Positions 20,766-31,042 of a stretch of 64,000 nt of DNA are shown one piece after another. The first letter of the stretch is position 1. Each line of letters starts with the position of its first letter. Source of the stretch: Rhynchopus euleeides (Eukaryota; Euglenozoa; Diplonemea; Diplonemida; Diplonemidae). The notes under the pieces are model-generated. The model had not been told where the DNA came from. It worked only from the letters and a program-made list of their open reading frames with translations, and searched no databases. The position numbers and the translations under genes are program-made. The DNA lies in contig OY723292.1 in assembly GCA_963210315.1 (NCBI GenBank), positions 248,001 to 312,000 of the forward strand, given 5' to 3'.

Positions 20766-21909
20766 CGACTGCAACACACACACACACCGGGGCAGGAAAG
20801 AGAAGAGAACAACAGGGGAAAACAGGCGAGGTGTGGCGCGGCAATACAGATTTAATATAGCGGCACCACACGGAGAGTACAATCTATCGGGGGAGGAGGT
20901 GAAGGGACGAGGAGCATGTGCGGTCTTCGCACAGTGTTGCAGCAACTGGGGGGGGTGGGGGGAACGGGGTGAAGGGAACCCACAACCCCTGCGCCACACC
21001 GCGTCCAGTTTTTGGCACGGGAGACCGCCTGTGGGTGTGGGGGGGGGGGGGGGGGGGGTCATGCATGCGAGTCACGTGGGCATTGCTGAGTGCAACGCCC
21101 CCGCCACCAATGCAATCCCATCAAGGGGGGTGGGGGCCATCGCTCTGCAACGCCCCAAAAGGATATCGTAGGAGAGACAGAATGTGTGAGGGTGTGACCA
21201 TGCTTCGGGGCGTGGGGTCGACCCCTGCAAGATGTATCATGGCAAGCTTCTTTGCCTTGTCGGGACAACAGGTGTAGTGTGCGTGTGTGCGTGCCGTGCG
21301 TCGACAAAAAATTCCGTGAAGTGGAGCTAAAAGGAAAAGGAGAGTGCCTTCGCCGCCAGTGCTGAGAACGGCGTCCCCTCCGATTCACAGGTGGTAAAAA
21401 TCGCCGAAAAACGATGCCGAAAACTTACCGGCGGCGAAGACCCCCTCCCACCGAAGGGGGCTTTCACAACGGGTGGTGTTCCTGCTGCCCCTCCGGAAGA
21501 GGAGGAAGAAGAAGGTGCATGGGTTGTCCCGGCGACGATTCTTCTTGTTGGGGCTGTGTGCCCTCCAGCCAGAGGGTGTTTCCGCCATGTCGGGCGGAGC
21601 ACCGACAAAATAGGTTGGCACAAGCAAGAAAATCATGGAAGGGAACACCATCTCTCGTCAGGAGGTTAGAGTTACATACGTAGGCGGGCTGCTCAACAAC
21701 TAAGGTCACCTCCCTACCTCCCCACCTGTCCACCCCCCGTTCCGGCCACCCCACCTCCCCGCCCTGCAGCCCATGTTTCTTTTCCCGCACTTTTTTTTCT
21801 GATTTCTTTTGCACTTTTCAACCCAGCTCCCACCCACGCTTCCCGCCTCCCCCACAACACACACACAAACCCACCCACCCCCGCCCTCACATGATCACTG
21901 GTCAAAGAG

Positions 21910-23430
21910 TCACCTGTGGGCGGACTGGGTCCGAATGCCCTGTGCAGACCTTCTCCTTGCCGTGTTCATGACGGTTTCCTTCTTCGTGTATGCCGACGGC
22001 TTCTGCTGGTCGTACGTCCATGTCTTCATCTTTGTGAGGTTGAGGTCGGTGTGTGTCAGCTTCGAGGCATTCTCGATGACAATATCCTTCCTGCACTCGG
22101 GGTCGGTCCGCGCACGCCAGCGGACCAGCTTCTCCATCACCTCAGCAAGCTCACGTGCCTTCCTCTCGCTCGGCATCTGGAGGAGAAGGTCGTGCTGGGG
22201 CCGATCCGCCGTTGCCTTGAGCGTGAAGCCCACATACCCCTTGGTTGCAATCCGGATGCCCTGGAAGGATCCGAGAGGGATGGCCCGCGTCACCTTCGCG
22301 CTGTCCCCCTTCATCTGGCAGAGGCACATGCAGTTGTCCAGCACCAGCAGCACGCGCGGGTTCTGCTTCCCCTTGTGGCTGATCTTGTTCACCTCCTCGA
22401 AGATATACATCACCGCAGTCTTCAGCTGGGGGAAGTGCTTCTCATACCTCACGGGGCACCTGACAAACGGAATCCCGTTCCTCGGGTCCACGTCGTTGGA
22501 GATGGCTGCTGATGTGCCCGCCAGCCTGGCAGGGGATGGCGGGAGCACTTGGTCTGTCGGGTCCAGCCCCCCGGGCGACGAATTCCCATCCTGCCTCCCG
22601 CTGAGCTGGTCGGGGAAGGAGGGCCGAGGCCGCACATCCTCAAACGTCGGCGAGCTGTACCGCCGCGACAGCTGCGGCGACACCGGCGCAGGGGGCCCCT
22701 TTTCCAGCGTGAGCGTGACCTTCGACTTCCCCTGCAGCGTGGGGCTGACGCTGTAGATGTCCTGCGGGGTCTCCACCGGGATGTCATCCATCTTCAGAAT
22801 CGTCTTCCCCACCACATCGGCACGCTGCCTGTCAGCGGGACTGCCGCTCCTGACGCCTTCGATCTGCATCCCCGCAAGGTCGAACCCCAGGCTCTCCTTG
22901 GGCTCCTTATAGATCGTCACCCGCTCGATCGTTGGCTGATCGCTCCTCCGGGAATCCAAACGCGCCGGGGTCGCCGTGGCAGAGGTGATGTGGTGACCGC
23001 TTGCAGCGTCACTCCCGTGGTGCAGCTCATCTGTATCGCCGATGAAGATGGGCGCGTTGGGCTCCACCGGGTTCAGCGGAAACATGCCCCCCTGGGGTGG
23101 GGGTAGGGTGCCGTGCGCAGGCGACAAGGAGACCGGCCCGACCCCTTGGGGCGACGCGACGATGCCTGGGTGAGGAGGCGTCACTGCAGAACGGTTGGGC
23201 GAGGTTGCTCCATATTGGGCGCCGTGCGGAGGGGTAGATACAGCGGGGCGGCCCCACCAGTTGTATGCCGCCTGCCTCTGGCCTGTGGCGTGAGGTGACA
23301 GGACGGCGCCGGGGCCACCGGCAACATATTTCCGTGTGGGGGAGACCGACCTCTGCCCCGCAACGGTCTGCTGCCACAGAGATGTCACATCGTGCGGCGG
23401 GGAGTAAGCCGCAACGGCACCCCCGTGCAT
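21910..23430 (-). CDS. PDZ-domain protein with PH-like C-terminal domain
   Basis: 506 aa from the ATG at 23428-23430. A C-rich tract ending in CAG lies just upstream (about 23440), as at several other genes here. Residues 1-165 are disordered and rich in P, S, G and H. A PDZ domain spans about 170-255, with the ligand loop as SLGFDL, followed by IEGVRSGSPADRQ, VVGKTILKMDDIPVET and KVTLTLEKG. After a Pro/Ser linker, residues about 310-440 look like a PH-type fold (VRYEKHFPQLK, PRVLLVLDNCMCLCQMK, IPLGSFQGIRIATKG, DLLLQMPSERKARELAEVME with a C-terminal helix). A basic tail closes the protein. PDZ plus PH suggests a membrane-associated adaptor; partners are unknown. Single exon. Confidence 0.85.
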   Translation of the reverse strand: MHGGAVAAYSPPHDVTSLWQQTVAGQRSVSPTRKYVAGGPGAVLSPHATGQRQAAYNWWGRPAVSTPPHGAQYGATSPNRSAVTPPHPGIVASPQGVGPVSLSPAHGTLPPPQGGMFPLNPVEPNAPIFIGDTDELHHGSDAASGHHITSATATPARLDSRRSDQPTIERVTIYKEPKESLGFDLAGMQIEGVRSGSPADRQRADVVGKTILKMDDIPVETPQDIYSVSPTLQGKSKVTLTLEKGPPAPVSPQLSRRYSSPTFEDVRPRPSFPDQLSGRQDGNSSPGGLDPTDQVLPPSPARLAGTSAAISNDVDPRNGIPFVRCPVRYEKHFPQLKTAVMYIFEEVNKISHKGKQNPRVLLVLDNCMCLCQMKGDSAKVTRAIPLGSFQGIRIATKGYVGFTLKATADRPQHDLLLQMPSERKARELAEVMEKLVRWRARTDPECRKDIVIENASKLTHTDLNLTKMKTWTYDQQKPSAYTKKETVMNTARRRSAQGIRTQSAHR

Positions 23431-24237
23431 CGTGTGGGCCTGGGGGGGGAGGGGGGACGGGGGGAGCGGTGTCGAACGGATTGTGTGGGTCGTTGGTTTT
23501 TGCTTCTGGTCACGCCGAAATCACAACACACACACACCCCCCCCACGCCCTCCCCGCCCCTCCCCCGCCACAGCGAGCCCCGGTGGGTTACAGGTTACAG
23601 GTTACAGCGAGAATGCGGAGTGTGTAGTGGGGGATGGGGTGGGAAGGGAAGGGGGAGGAACAGAAGTGTGTATATAGATGTGTTGCCCAACTGTAGCAAC
23701 CTGCGGGTGGGGGGGTGGGGTGTTGTGTGTGGTGTCATGTCGTGCGTGGTGGGGGTAGGGTAGGGGGTAGGGGGTAGGGGGTAGGGAATCTGCAGATGAA
23801 CCTGCACCTCGAGAAGAGGGGAGAGGGGAGGGGGTGGGGGTGGGGGAGGGGGTGGGGTGGGTGGATTCGCCCTCCGCCTTCCAACCAACCTGCGGCCTGG
23901 GAAATCTTTGTAAAAGCTCGCACTAAACTGCAGGCGGTGCGGACATGGCATCCTGGGGTCAACCAGTGCCGCTGCTGCCCCGCTTCCCTCCCCCCAGTGG
24001 GAGGACCTTTTCCTGCTCGGCGGGGCTGCTGCATCACATCACAGAACACGTCGCATCCTGCCGGCACAATGAGAACACAAAAAAAAATCATAAAACATGG
24101 CTAGGGGTCTACAGGCACAAAGAAAACGTCATTACCACAGGAGGCGCATCGTCTAAGCTATCTTCTTTTCTGAACATTTTTTTTGGCAACCGCTCCACCC
24201 CCACCCCCCTCCTGAGGACCTCCGCCGCACCCACCCA
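23431..24237. other. Spacer with simple repeats
   Basis: 0.8 kb without a gene. It includes GGTTACA repeats near 23584-23606 and GGTAGGGGGTAGGG repeats at 23754-23788, G-rich on the plus strand. Confidence 0.5.
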
Positions 24238-26058
24238 TCACCTCGGGGAGTGCGGGAGCTGCTGCTGCCGAGACGGGGCAGGGGACCTCGGCGACCTAGG
24301 AGGCATACTCCCTGCCGACGGCGAAACGACGGGCGCCAGACGGTTCGCAGGGGAAACGGCACCGCCGCCTGGGGTGCCCGTGGGAGATGCATCGAACGCC
24401 GCGCCGCCCTCAGGGCTCGCGGGGGTCCCAACATGCGCCAGCGGCTGCAGGGTGGAGCGCCGCCGCTGCCGGGGCGTCGGGCGGGACGGGTCCCCGCTTG
24501 ACGACGGCGTTGGAGGCACCTCCGCAGCTCCGCCCCCCCCTTCCGCACCGGCATGTTTAAACCGCGCCCCAACCTTCGCCGCCAGCTTGACCCTGTCCCA
24601 GTGGCTCCGTTTCTTCGGGGGGTCGGACCACGTCTGCTCCGTCACCTCGAATGTCTCCAGCAGCGCCTCCCACAGCCCCTGCAGATCCCCCTCGTTGAGC
24701 AGGTCGGGCACCACCGACGCATTCTCCGGAGAATGCACCGCGAAGAGCTGCGCGAAACGCTCGCCCCACACCTGCCTGTCTGCCGCAGAGAGCGACCCCG
24801 CCGGGCTCTGCTCCCCGGGAGGGCTGTTGGCTGCGGCAAGCGCTGCTGCCCCCGCGTTTGCGCCGCGGGGGGAGCGGGTGGAGCGGGGCGTCCCCATGCT
24901 GATCTGCGACGCGACGAGGAAGTCCCGGGTCTCCGGGGGGGGCAGCGCCACCTCGGGGACCGGGGGGTGGAACCACGAGTCCTCCGAAACGCCGTACTGC
25001 CGCATGATCTTCGCCCAGAGGCTGTCAGGTGACACGCCCTTCGACTCCACCAAATCCAGAATCTCGTCGATCTTGACAAGCTTCTCTGGGGCGTGCAGAG
25101 AGTAGAATGCGGACAGCCTGTCATGCCAGTCAACTTCCCCATCTCTCCGCATCCACCAGTTGTCCTCCGTCCTCTGGTATTTATTGAGCATCATGCGCCA
25201 CAGCTGCGCTGGGTCCCTGTTTGTGTCGGCGAGCCGTGTCAGCATCTGCTCCACCCCGGGCACCTTCTCTTTCGCATGGGTGTAGTAGAATGCGGTGAAG
25301 CGCAACCTCCAGTCCACAAGGATAAACCAAGTATCCTCTGTCACGCCATACTTCGCCAGCATGTCGCTCCACGCGACACTCAGGTCCCCCCCACGAGACT
25401 CGTAGTCGAGGATATCCGGGACATTCTGCAGCTTGTCGGGGTCGTGGATTGTGTAGAACTTTATCAGCCTCGCACGCCAATCCGTCGGCCTCCAGTTCGA
25501 CTCGGTTTTTCCGTATTTCTCCAGGATTGATTCGAACAGAGCCTGCGGCTGCATCCCCTGGTGGTAGCACGTCTCAAGCAGGTTTTGGACTTCCGCCACC
25601 TTATCCGGTGCGTAGACACCGTAAAACTCGGAGAGGCGCGAAACCCACTGCTCGTGAACCTCTGGGGTGACAATTGTGGCAGGCCTGATCGGCGCAGGTT
25701 TGATAACCTCAATGCTGGTGGGCTTGCGGTTCGACACGGCGTAGACAGCATGCGGGACGGGGCAGCCTGGGATGACAAGCTTCGGCCACCCCGAGGAGAC
25801 CAGGGCGTAGTCGAAGATGTTCATGGGGTTCATCACCCCTTCGGGGTTGGTGGGCTTCTGCCTAACCAACACCTCCTCGGGGTCCACGGAGCGATGGCGC
25901 CGCGACCTGCGCCGCCCCCACGTGCTGGTCCCCATCGAGGAGCTACGGTGGAGGCTCATGTAACTGCCGTGCCCCTGCCCCAGGCCCGCGCTCCCCTCGC
26001 TTCGCGTGTCGTCGTCATTCTGCTTTCCCTTGAGCTTGCCTTTGAGCTTCTTCAGCAT
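24238..26058 (-). CDS. Protein with five ~55-residue W/FY repeats, unknown function
   Basis: 606 aa starting MLKKLKGKLKGK, a strongly basic start that could bind membrane or nucleic acid. From about residue 140 a repeat of about 55 residues occurs four times in tandem, and once more near 430-480. The pattern is W-x(2-3)-RL-x-x-FY-x-x-H/Y-x-P-[DE]-K, a Val/Leu helix, a Gly- or Asp-containing turn, then LW/LF-x(3)-L-x-KYG-[VK]-[ST]-E-[DS]-x-W. The copies differ clearly in sequence, so the array is old. The C-terminal 130 residues are P/S/G/R-rich and disordered. I do not recognise the family. The helical period suggests a solenoid or scaffold. Confidence 0.75.
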   Translation of the reverse strand: MLKKLKGKLKGKQNDDDTRSEGSAGLGQGHGSYMSLHRSSSMGTSTWGRRRSRRHRSVDPEEVLVRQKPTNPEGVMNPMNIFDYALVSSGWPKLVIPGCPVPHAVYAVSNRKPTSIEVIKPAPIRPATIVTPEVHEQWVSRLSEFYGVYAPDKVAEVQNLLETCYHQGMQPQALFESILEKYGKTESNWRPTDWRARLIKFYTIHDPDKLQNVPDILDYESRGGDLSVAWSDMLAKYGVTEDTWFILVDWRLRFTAFYYTHAKEKVPGVEQMLTRLADTNRDPAQLWRMMLNKYQRTEDNWWMRRDGEVDWHDRLSAFYSLHAPEKLVKIDEILDLVESKGVSPDSLWAKIMRQYGVSEDSWFHPPVPEVALPPPETRDFLVASQISMGTPRSTRSPRGANAGAAALAAANSPPGEQSPAGSLSAADRQVWGERFAQLFAVHSPENASVVPDLLNEGDLQGLWEALLETFEVTEQTWSDPPKKRSHWDRVKLAAKVGARFKHAGAEGGGGAAEVPPTPSSSGDPSRPTPRQRRRSTLQPLAHVGTPASPEGGAAFDASPTGTPGGGAVSPANRLAPVVSPSAGSMPPRSPRSPAPSRQQQLPHSPR

Positions 26059-26880
26059 TGCACCGAAGTGGGTGAGGCTGTGTTCGGTGGGAGTCAGCCT
26101 TCACCCCGGTGCTGTGTTGCAGTAGTGTAGTGGGGCCGGTCGGGGGTCGGCAGCTTATTTACGGCACCAACCCGCCCCCCGCCCCCCGGGTGTGGGGGTG
26201 GCAAGACGCACTGCCGGCGCCGATCGCCCCTCCGTCCTTCAGAGGTGGGTGCGTGTGGTGGCTGTGTTGAGGGGGTGCTCGGCCCTGCGCGGGTCGTGGC
26301 ACAACAGTTTGGGAAAGTATCTCGCTCTGCGGGAGGGCATCTCGGGGGATCCTCTTTTTGGCTCTTCTTCCAGGTTTCGGCAAAGCTCGGCGGCATGTTT
26401 TGGCGTTGGGGGGGGGGGGGTTCAGAAACGCGCAAACCATCCGCTCGGGCGGTCCAAAAGAAAATGCGTCACGAAGAAAAAACCCTGGGTTCGCTGCGCC
26501 CACTCTCAGGCAGGAGTAGCGAAGACCCTTGCCACAGTAAGAACCATGAAGAGGGGGTGGCAAAAACCACGGCAGCGCAGCCGGATTGCTGCACTGTTCT
26601 GAAAAACTGTGTGTAGAAACACTGGCACCCAGGCGGGGAAGAGATATGGCAGGGCGCGGGCCTGCTGGATCACCCTCTGCCGACACACACGCTAATCTTT
26701 TTAGATTAGTCTAGGACGCACCGAGCGAGCTCTGGTGCTGCCTCCATACACACACACGTGAATCTTTTTATATGAGTGTAGACACACACCGAGCATTTGC
26801 TCTTGATGTGATCTCCACTGTACACATTAGTGTACACACACACCACTAGAGAGAGATATCACCCCATCTTCGCCACAACC
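26059..26880. other. Spacer with hairpin repeats
   Basis: No gene seen. It carries two adjacent copies of the AATCTTTTTA repeat (listed separately) and a G tract at about 26409-26420. Confidence 0.5.
26688..26822 (+). repeat. Two copies of the AATCTTTTTA-type repeat
   Basis: The first copy (about 26688-26745) contains CTAATCTTTTTAGATTAG, a perfect 7-bp stem with a T loop, then GACGCACCGAGCGAGC. The second (about 26758-26822) reads CGTGAATCTTTTTATA, then AGTGTAGACACACACCGAGC, then TTGCTCTTGATGTGATCTCC. The second matches 33900-33965 almost base for base. Function unknown; a small structured RNA or a SINE tail are possible. Confidence 0.7.
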
Positions 26881-28383
26881 TCAGGGCATCTCCTGGTCCT
26901 CTGCGGCGGCCTCCCCCTCCTCCTCCCCCTTCTCCCATCCACCTCCACCTCCGCCGTCCCCCCGCACCTGCTGATACGAGGCAAGCATCCCGGGCGACGG
27001 GCGGAGGTTTTTGCCCGACTCATGCATGTGCCGCATCAGAAACTTGGCCCTCCGAGCCTCCCCCGCAGCTGCATATACACACATCAGCCGCGTGTAGAAC
27101 ACAGACGACCTCCCAGCCGCCCCGCCTATCTCCGCACGCTGGAATGCCTTCTCTGCGATGTCCACCCACGCAACGCCTGATGCATCGCCGGAGTAGATCG
27201 CCTGGGAGCAGACGTACATCAGAGTGGAAAGCACGTAGAATGTGCCAGAGACATCCTCCGGAAGCCTTCCGTAGTCGCGGAGCGCACCCGAGAAGTCGCC
27301 ACCCACAGCCAAGGCGTGCATCAGGGCGGCATGCACGTCGCTGACGAGCGGGGTTCCCACCCGGAGGATATACTCGCGGCTTGCAGCGGTGTTCTGCAGG
27401 ATTTCGCGTCTCACGCCCTCCCCCAGGCTGTTGGAGATGGAGGCGTTGTCAGCCAGCCCCCAAAGGGAGGTCAGGCCGGCGCCGCGCAGGGTTGACTGGA
27501 TGAAGGCCCGGGCCGCAGGCGGGTCCAGGGGGACGCCCCACCTTGCGAACTGCATCACGCACCGCTTCGCGCTGGCGTAATCCGGTGCCCCACCCAGCAG
27601 CGCGCGGTGCATGTGGGGCCCCGCGACCCCCGGGAGTCCGCTGCTGCGCAGCGTCAGCACCAGCTTCCAGGCGTCGCCGTGGCTTCCCTGCCGCCCCAAC
27701 GCCCCCACCACCAGGGTGTAGTGCACGGCAGACGGCTTCAACCCTGCGGCTGGCATGTCCACCTGGATCACCCTCACGCAGTCTGGCACCACACCCCCCC
27801 TAAGGTATGAATGCATGATTGCGCTGTAGACCCTCGTCTTGTGTGCCTGAGGGTACGGCTTGTGTGACTCGAGCCTGCGGTATTCATCGTAGAGCTTTTC
27901 TGCGGCGAGAAGGATGGAGGTCTTCTGCCCGGGGTGGTTGCACTGCGTCACGGTGATGACCGAGCTGCAGACGCTGATGGCGACGGCGTAGGCGATCGGG
28001 CCTACGACCCACCCCTGGTTGCGGATGGATTCAAACTCGCGCAGCATGGCGGCGAAGCTCCGCACCTTGGAGCGGTCGCCGGTGACGCGGGTTGGGGTGC
28101 TCGTCATGAGGCTGTTGCGGCGGAACCTCGTCCGGAGGTGGCGTGCCGTCGCCCGGTCCGACGACCCGTCGCACCGCCCCTCCCCGCTCCCCCCCAGCGC
28201 CGCGGAGGTCCCCTGCTGCAGCGCAGCTCCCACGGTGGTGTGCGCGGCACCGCCCGTCAGAGAGAAGCCGTCTTCACGGCTCCACCGCCTCGCAGACCGC
28301 AGAGGGCGCCCCTGCAGGGCGGTGCAGGGGGCCCTCAGGAGGCAGGGGGCGTGCAGCCGGCAGGTGGTGATGGCGGTGTGCAT
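26881..28383 (-). CDS. Pentatricopeptide-repeat (PPR) protein, probably organellar
   Basis: 500 aa from the ATG at 28381-28383. The N-terminus is rich in R, A, S and L with few acidic residues, consistent with a mitochondrial (or plastid) targeting peptide. The middle carries helix pairs of PPR type, for example VYSAIMHSYLRGGVVPDCVRV, then GLKPSAVHYTLVVGALGRQG, and later FYTRLMCVYAAAGEARRAKFL. PPR proteins bind single-stranded organellar RNA and help process, edit or translate it. Repeats are diverged and their number (perhaps 6-9) is uncertain. The C-terminus is a Gly/Glu-rich tail. Single exon. Confidence 0.82.
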   Translation of the reverse strand: MHTAITTCRLHAPCLLRAPCTALQGRPLRSARRWSREDGFSLTGGAAHTTVGAALQQGTSAALGGSGEGRCDGSSDRATARHLRTRFRRNSLMTSTPTRVTGDRSKVRSFAAMLREFESIRNQGWVVGPIAYAVAISVCSSVITVTQCNHPGQKTSILLAAEKLYDEYRRLESHKPYPQAHKTRVYSAIMHSYLRGGVVPDCVRVIQVDMPAAGLKPSAVHYTLVVGALGRQGSHGDAWKLVLTLRSSGLPGVAGPHMHRALLGGAPDYASAKRCVMQFARWGVPLDPPAARAFIQSTLRGAGLTSLWGLADNASISNSLGEGVRREILQNTAASREYILRVGTPLVSDVHAALMHALAVGGDFSGALRDYGRLPEDVSGTFYVLSTLMYVCSQAIYSGDASGVAWVDIAEKAFQRAEIGGAAGRSSVFYTRLMCVYAAAGEARRAKFLMRHMHESGKNLRPSPGMLASYQQVRGDGGGGGGWEKGEEEGEAAAEDQEMP

Positions 28384-28579
28384 CGCGGTGTGGGGTGGTC
28401 ACAGCTGAGGGGATGGGGACTCACACGCATGCGCACAGGGCGTACGGCATCAGCAGTGCCATCGTGACGGCATGGGTGTTGTGTGTGTGCTGTGTGGCGG
28501 TGGTGGGGAGGGGATGAGGATCTTGCGTTGTCAGCCACAACCCAATACGACAACTCATTTCGCAGTTCTTTGGTTCAGT

Positions 28580-28690
28580 GGGGGCCTTTGCTCAGAAATG
28601 CAGAGAAGTGAGGAATGGTGAGCCGCCTCACAACACTGGCTGCAAAGTGACACAGTTTGACACACAGTGGCACAGAGCGAAGTCCCCCAG
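28580..28690. mobile_element. Small inverted-repeat element (MITE-like)
   Basis: About 110 bp with ends GGGGGCCTTTGCTC and GAGCGAAGTCCCCC (13 of 14 positions complementary). The interior contains AAATGCAGAGAAGTGAG and GCAAAGTGACACAGTTTGAC, shared with 20535-20642. It has no coding capacity. Confidence 0.8.
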
Positions 28691-29636
28691 TGCATTTCTG
28701 CCCTGCCGGCAGAAAGGACGCCTGGGCACGCGCCATATGTGGGTGGGGGTGGGGTGGGGGTGGGCTCCGCGCGAAGCTTGCCAATGCCATGTTTGTGATG
28801 TCAGAAAAAAATGCTGTTTTCTTTTTCCGGAAAGAACCCGCCGCACCTCAAGACACAGCTCTGGAGCCACCCCCCACACACCCCCCCGATGTATCAGAGA
28901 CGGGGCGGGTGGGCAGGGGAGGCCCAAGAGCTGTTGACGACAAGCGGGCTGTGCCTCACAAAAGGATGTGCCGAACTGTAACAGTTCCGACACACAGAAC
29001 GGAGGCCCGTACACCCCACTGGGCTCTGCTGTTCTATTGTTTCTGCACGTTTCTTTCCTCCTTAGGTTCGTGGGGTCAGGGGATCGGCGCTGCACAGGGG
29101 AGTGGGTGTGTGTGTGTGTGGTTTGAAACCATATTTTGCGTCGCATGCTGCTTGCTAGAGGGCACAGAGCGAAGGCCCCCAGTGGAAATGCGACAAACAC
29201 GCGCGGATGCGTGCAACGCAAGCAAGGGTGACAGTGCACCGCAGCAGTTGATTTTCCGCCAGAAACCCCAGGGGCTTCGAGACACCACACCCACCCCGCA
29301 GACAGCTCTCGCGTTCCAGTTTCTCACTAAACATTAAAGTTTCCTGGTGTGCCAACGCCAAGGTGCGGCAAATGGAAGCGTGGGGAGGGAAGGGGAAGAG
29401 GGGGGGGGGGGGAAGGTTTGGTGGAGTGAAACAACCGTTGGGAGGGGGGGGGTCTGATCGAAGCGAAAGGCAACCCACTTCTCTCGTGTTATTTAATTGT
29501 GCGATAAAGAATGGCGCCGAATCGCGGCGTGAAATTTTCCTGGAAACCCCCCTGCCAGGTTAGCGGGGGCTGCAAGACGGGCAAACAAAACGTGGGTGGT
29601 GGGATGGGGGTAATCGGATGGGATAGAACGTCTCGG

Positions 29637-30280
29637 AGAAATCGTACTCCTCTCGCTTTGGGGCAGACACCCTGTCCAGCAACTGCGAGAACAGTTCCGG
29701 ACTCCTTTCTTGTTGAACACACAGTACCTCAAGGCTGTGTTGAGGTCCTGTGAAGTGGCATGAAGGGTGCTAGACACTAAAGCTTCAGTCGTACGACTTT
29801 CCTTCATCACTTCGTCACTTCGCGACTTCGCTCCGCTCCGTCGCTCGTAACTAGGAAGAAGAAACCTGTGTGACAGTGCAGTGGTGAGAATGTCGAAAAG
29901 GAAGGAACAGAAAGCCGCACCTAATCCCCCCTCCCTTCACAGCACAGGGTATGTGAGGGAGGGGATGGGGCCTCGAGCTGCCGCCTCACTGCCCCTCTCT
30001 TCCTCCTCTTCTTCATCACCCGCGTTTCTTTTGTTTATTTCATTTTGTGTTCAGATGAAATCGTACTCCTTTCGCTGTAATAAGAGAAACACCCTGCCCA
30101 GTAACTTGCAAAAAAGCCAGATCCGGGATACTTTTCGTTGATCGCACACTCCTGTGTCAAAAGGCTGTGGAAGCCCCTGTGAAGTGGCATGAAGGTGATA
30201 CTTACAAGCTTCAGTCGTACGATTTCCTTCGTTACTTCGCGACCTCGCTACGCTTCGTCGTTCGTAACTGTAAAAAAAAG
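29637..30280 (+). repeat. Two copies of a ~225-bp dispersed repeat
   Basis: Copies at about 29637-29860 and 30055-30280 share GAAATCGTACTCCT, ACACCCTG-CCAG, CTGTGAAGTGGCATGAAGG, CTTCAGTCGTACGA and a tail of the type CTTCGCGAC-TCGCT-CGTCG-TCGTAACT. The first half also occurs in ANP32 intron 2 (18113-18225). There is no coding frame. The size and lack of coding suggest a SINE-like or other non-autonomous element. Confidence 0.7.
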
Positions 30281-30655
30281 GCGGATATCAGACACCGTCG
30301 GGCGTAAGCGCATCGGGTAGTAGGGAGGGCATCGCACTCTTGTGTGATGTGTGAGTTGGAGGATAGACCCTCGTAATCAAACGAAGATGATTCAGTTGTG
30401 TTGCTTGGTGGCAACGGTGTTTGGTTTCTCCTCCACCCCCCATCCCTCACAGAGCAAGGTGCCCACCTCGCCCGCCAGCCGAGCGCATTGCGCATGCTAA
30501 GTTCAATTTCGATTCTGATATGGAAATTCACGGACACAACACCCGAACATAATCAGGGGCCCACGCGGTCCCCCATCGACAAGCGACATCGACAGGTCTC
30601 GCTCAACACACGAACACATCATATGCCCCAGGCGGCTCTAGCAACTGGATGGCAC

Positions 30656-31007
30656 CTACCGGCTGGCAGCACAGTTGCTGTTCCACGCAAAGTTCTTCGC
30701 GCAGCACTCCGCCAGTGTCTCGCTGAGGTTCAGCTGCCAAGAAGACTGCTTCCCATCGGCGATGCAGGTGGCGCGGTCCCAGTCAGGGTAGTACAGCAGC
30801 TGCGGCACAGGCGTCACAGGCAGGGGCGTCGGTGGTGCCGCGCCAGCCTTGCAGCTTTTATACCACTGCGTCCCAACGCAGGCAAGGCCGTCCTGGCAGC
30901 AGGCCTCCTTGCCCAGGCACTCGCCCCACACGGCAATGAGGGACGTGCACCCGCTGGGCTGCGGAGAGGCTGCAGGCGGGGTGGGTGTGGGTGTCGACGC
31001 TGGAGTG

Positions 31008-31042
<35 letters not shown>

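Larger units (their letters stand above)
18981..21909. other. 2.9-kb repeat-rich spacer
   Basis: No convincing gene. A perfect 22-bp GC palindrome sits at 19199-19220, followed by other short palindromes (GAGATCTC, GGTGCGCAGCGCACC) to about 19263. Small inverted-repeat elements occupy 20509-20707. A copy of the AATCTTTTTATA repeat lies near 20706-20765. Long G tracts occur at 20500-20512 and 21040-21058. The stretch 21700-21890 is C-rich on the plus strand. Frames here, such as 21391-21669 plus, are short and low in complexity. Confidence 0.5.
28384..30655. other. 2.3-kb repeat-rich spacer
   Basis: No convincing gene. It contains the inverted-repeat element at 28580-28690, a decayed relative around 28935-29010, an end fragment (GGCACAGAGCGAAGGCCCCC) near 29161-29180, and two copies of the repeat also found in ANP32 intron 2. 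Long G runs lie at 29400-29412 on the plus strand. Confidence 0.5.
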
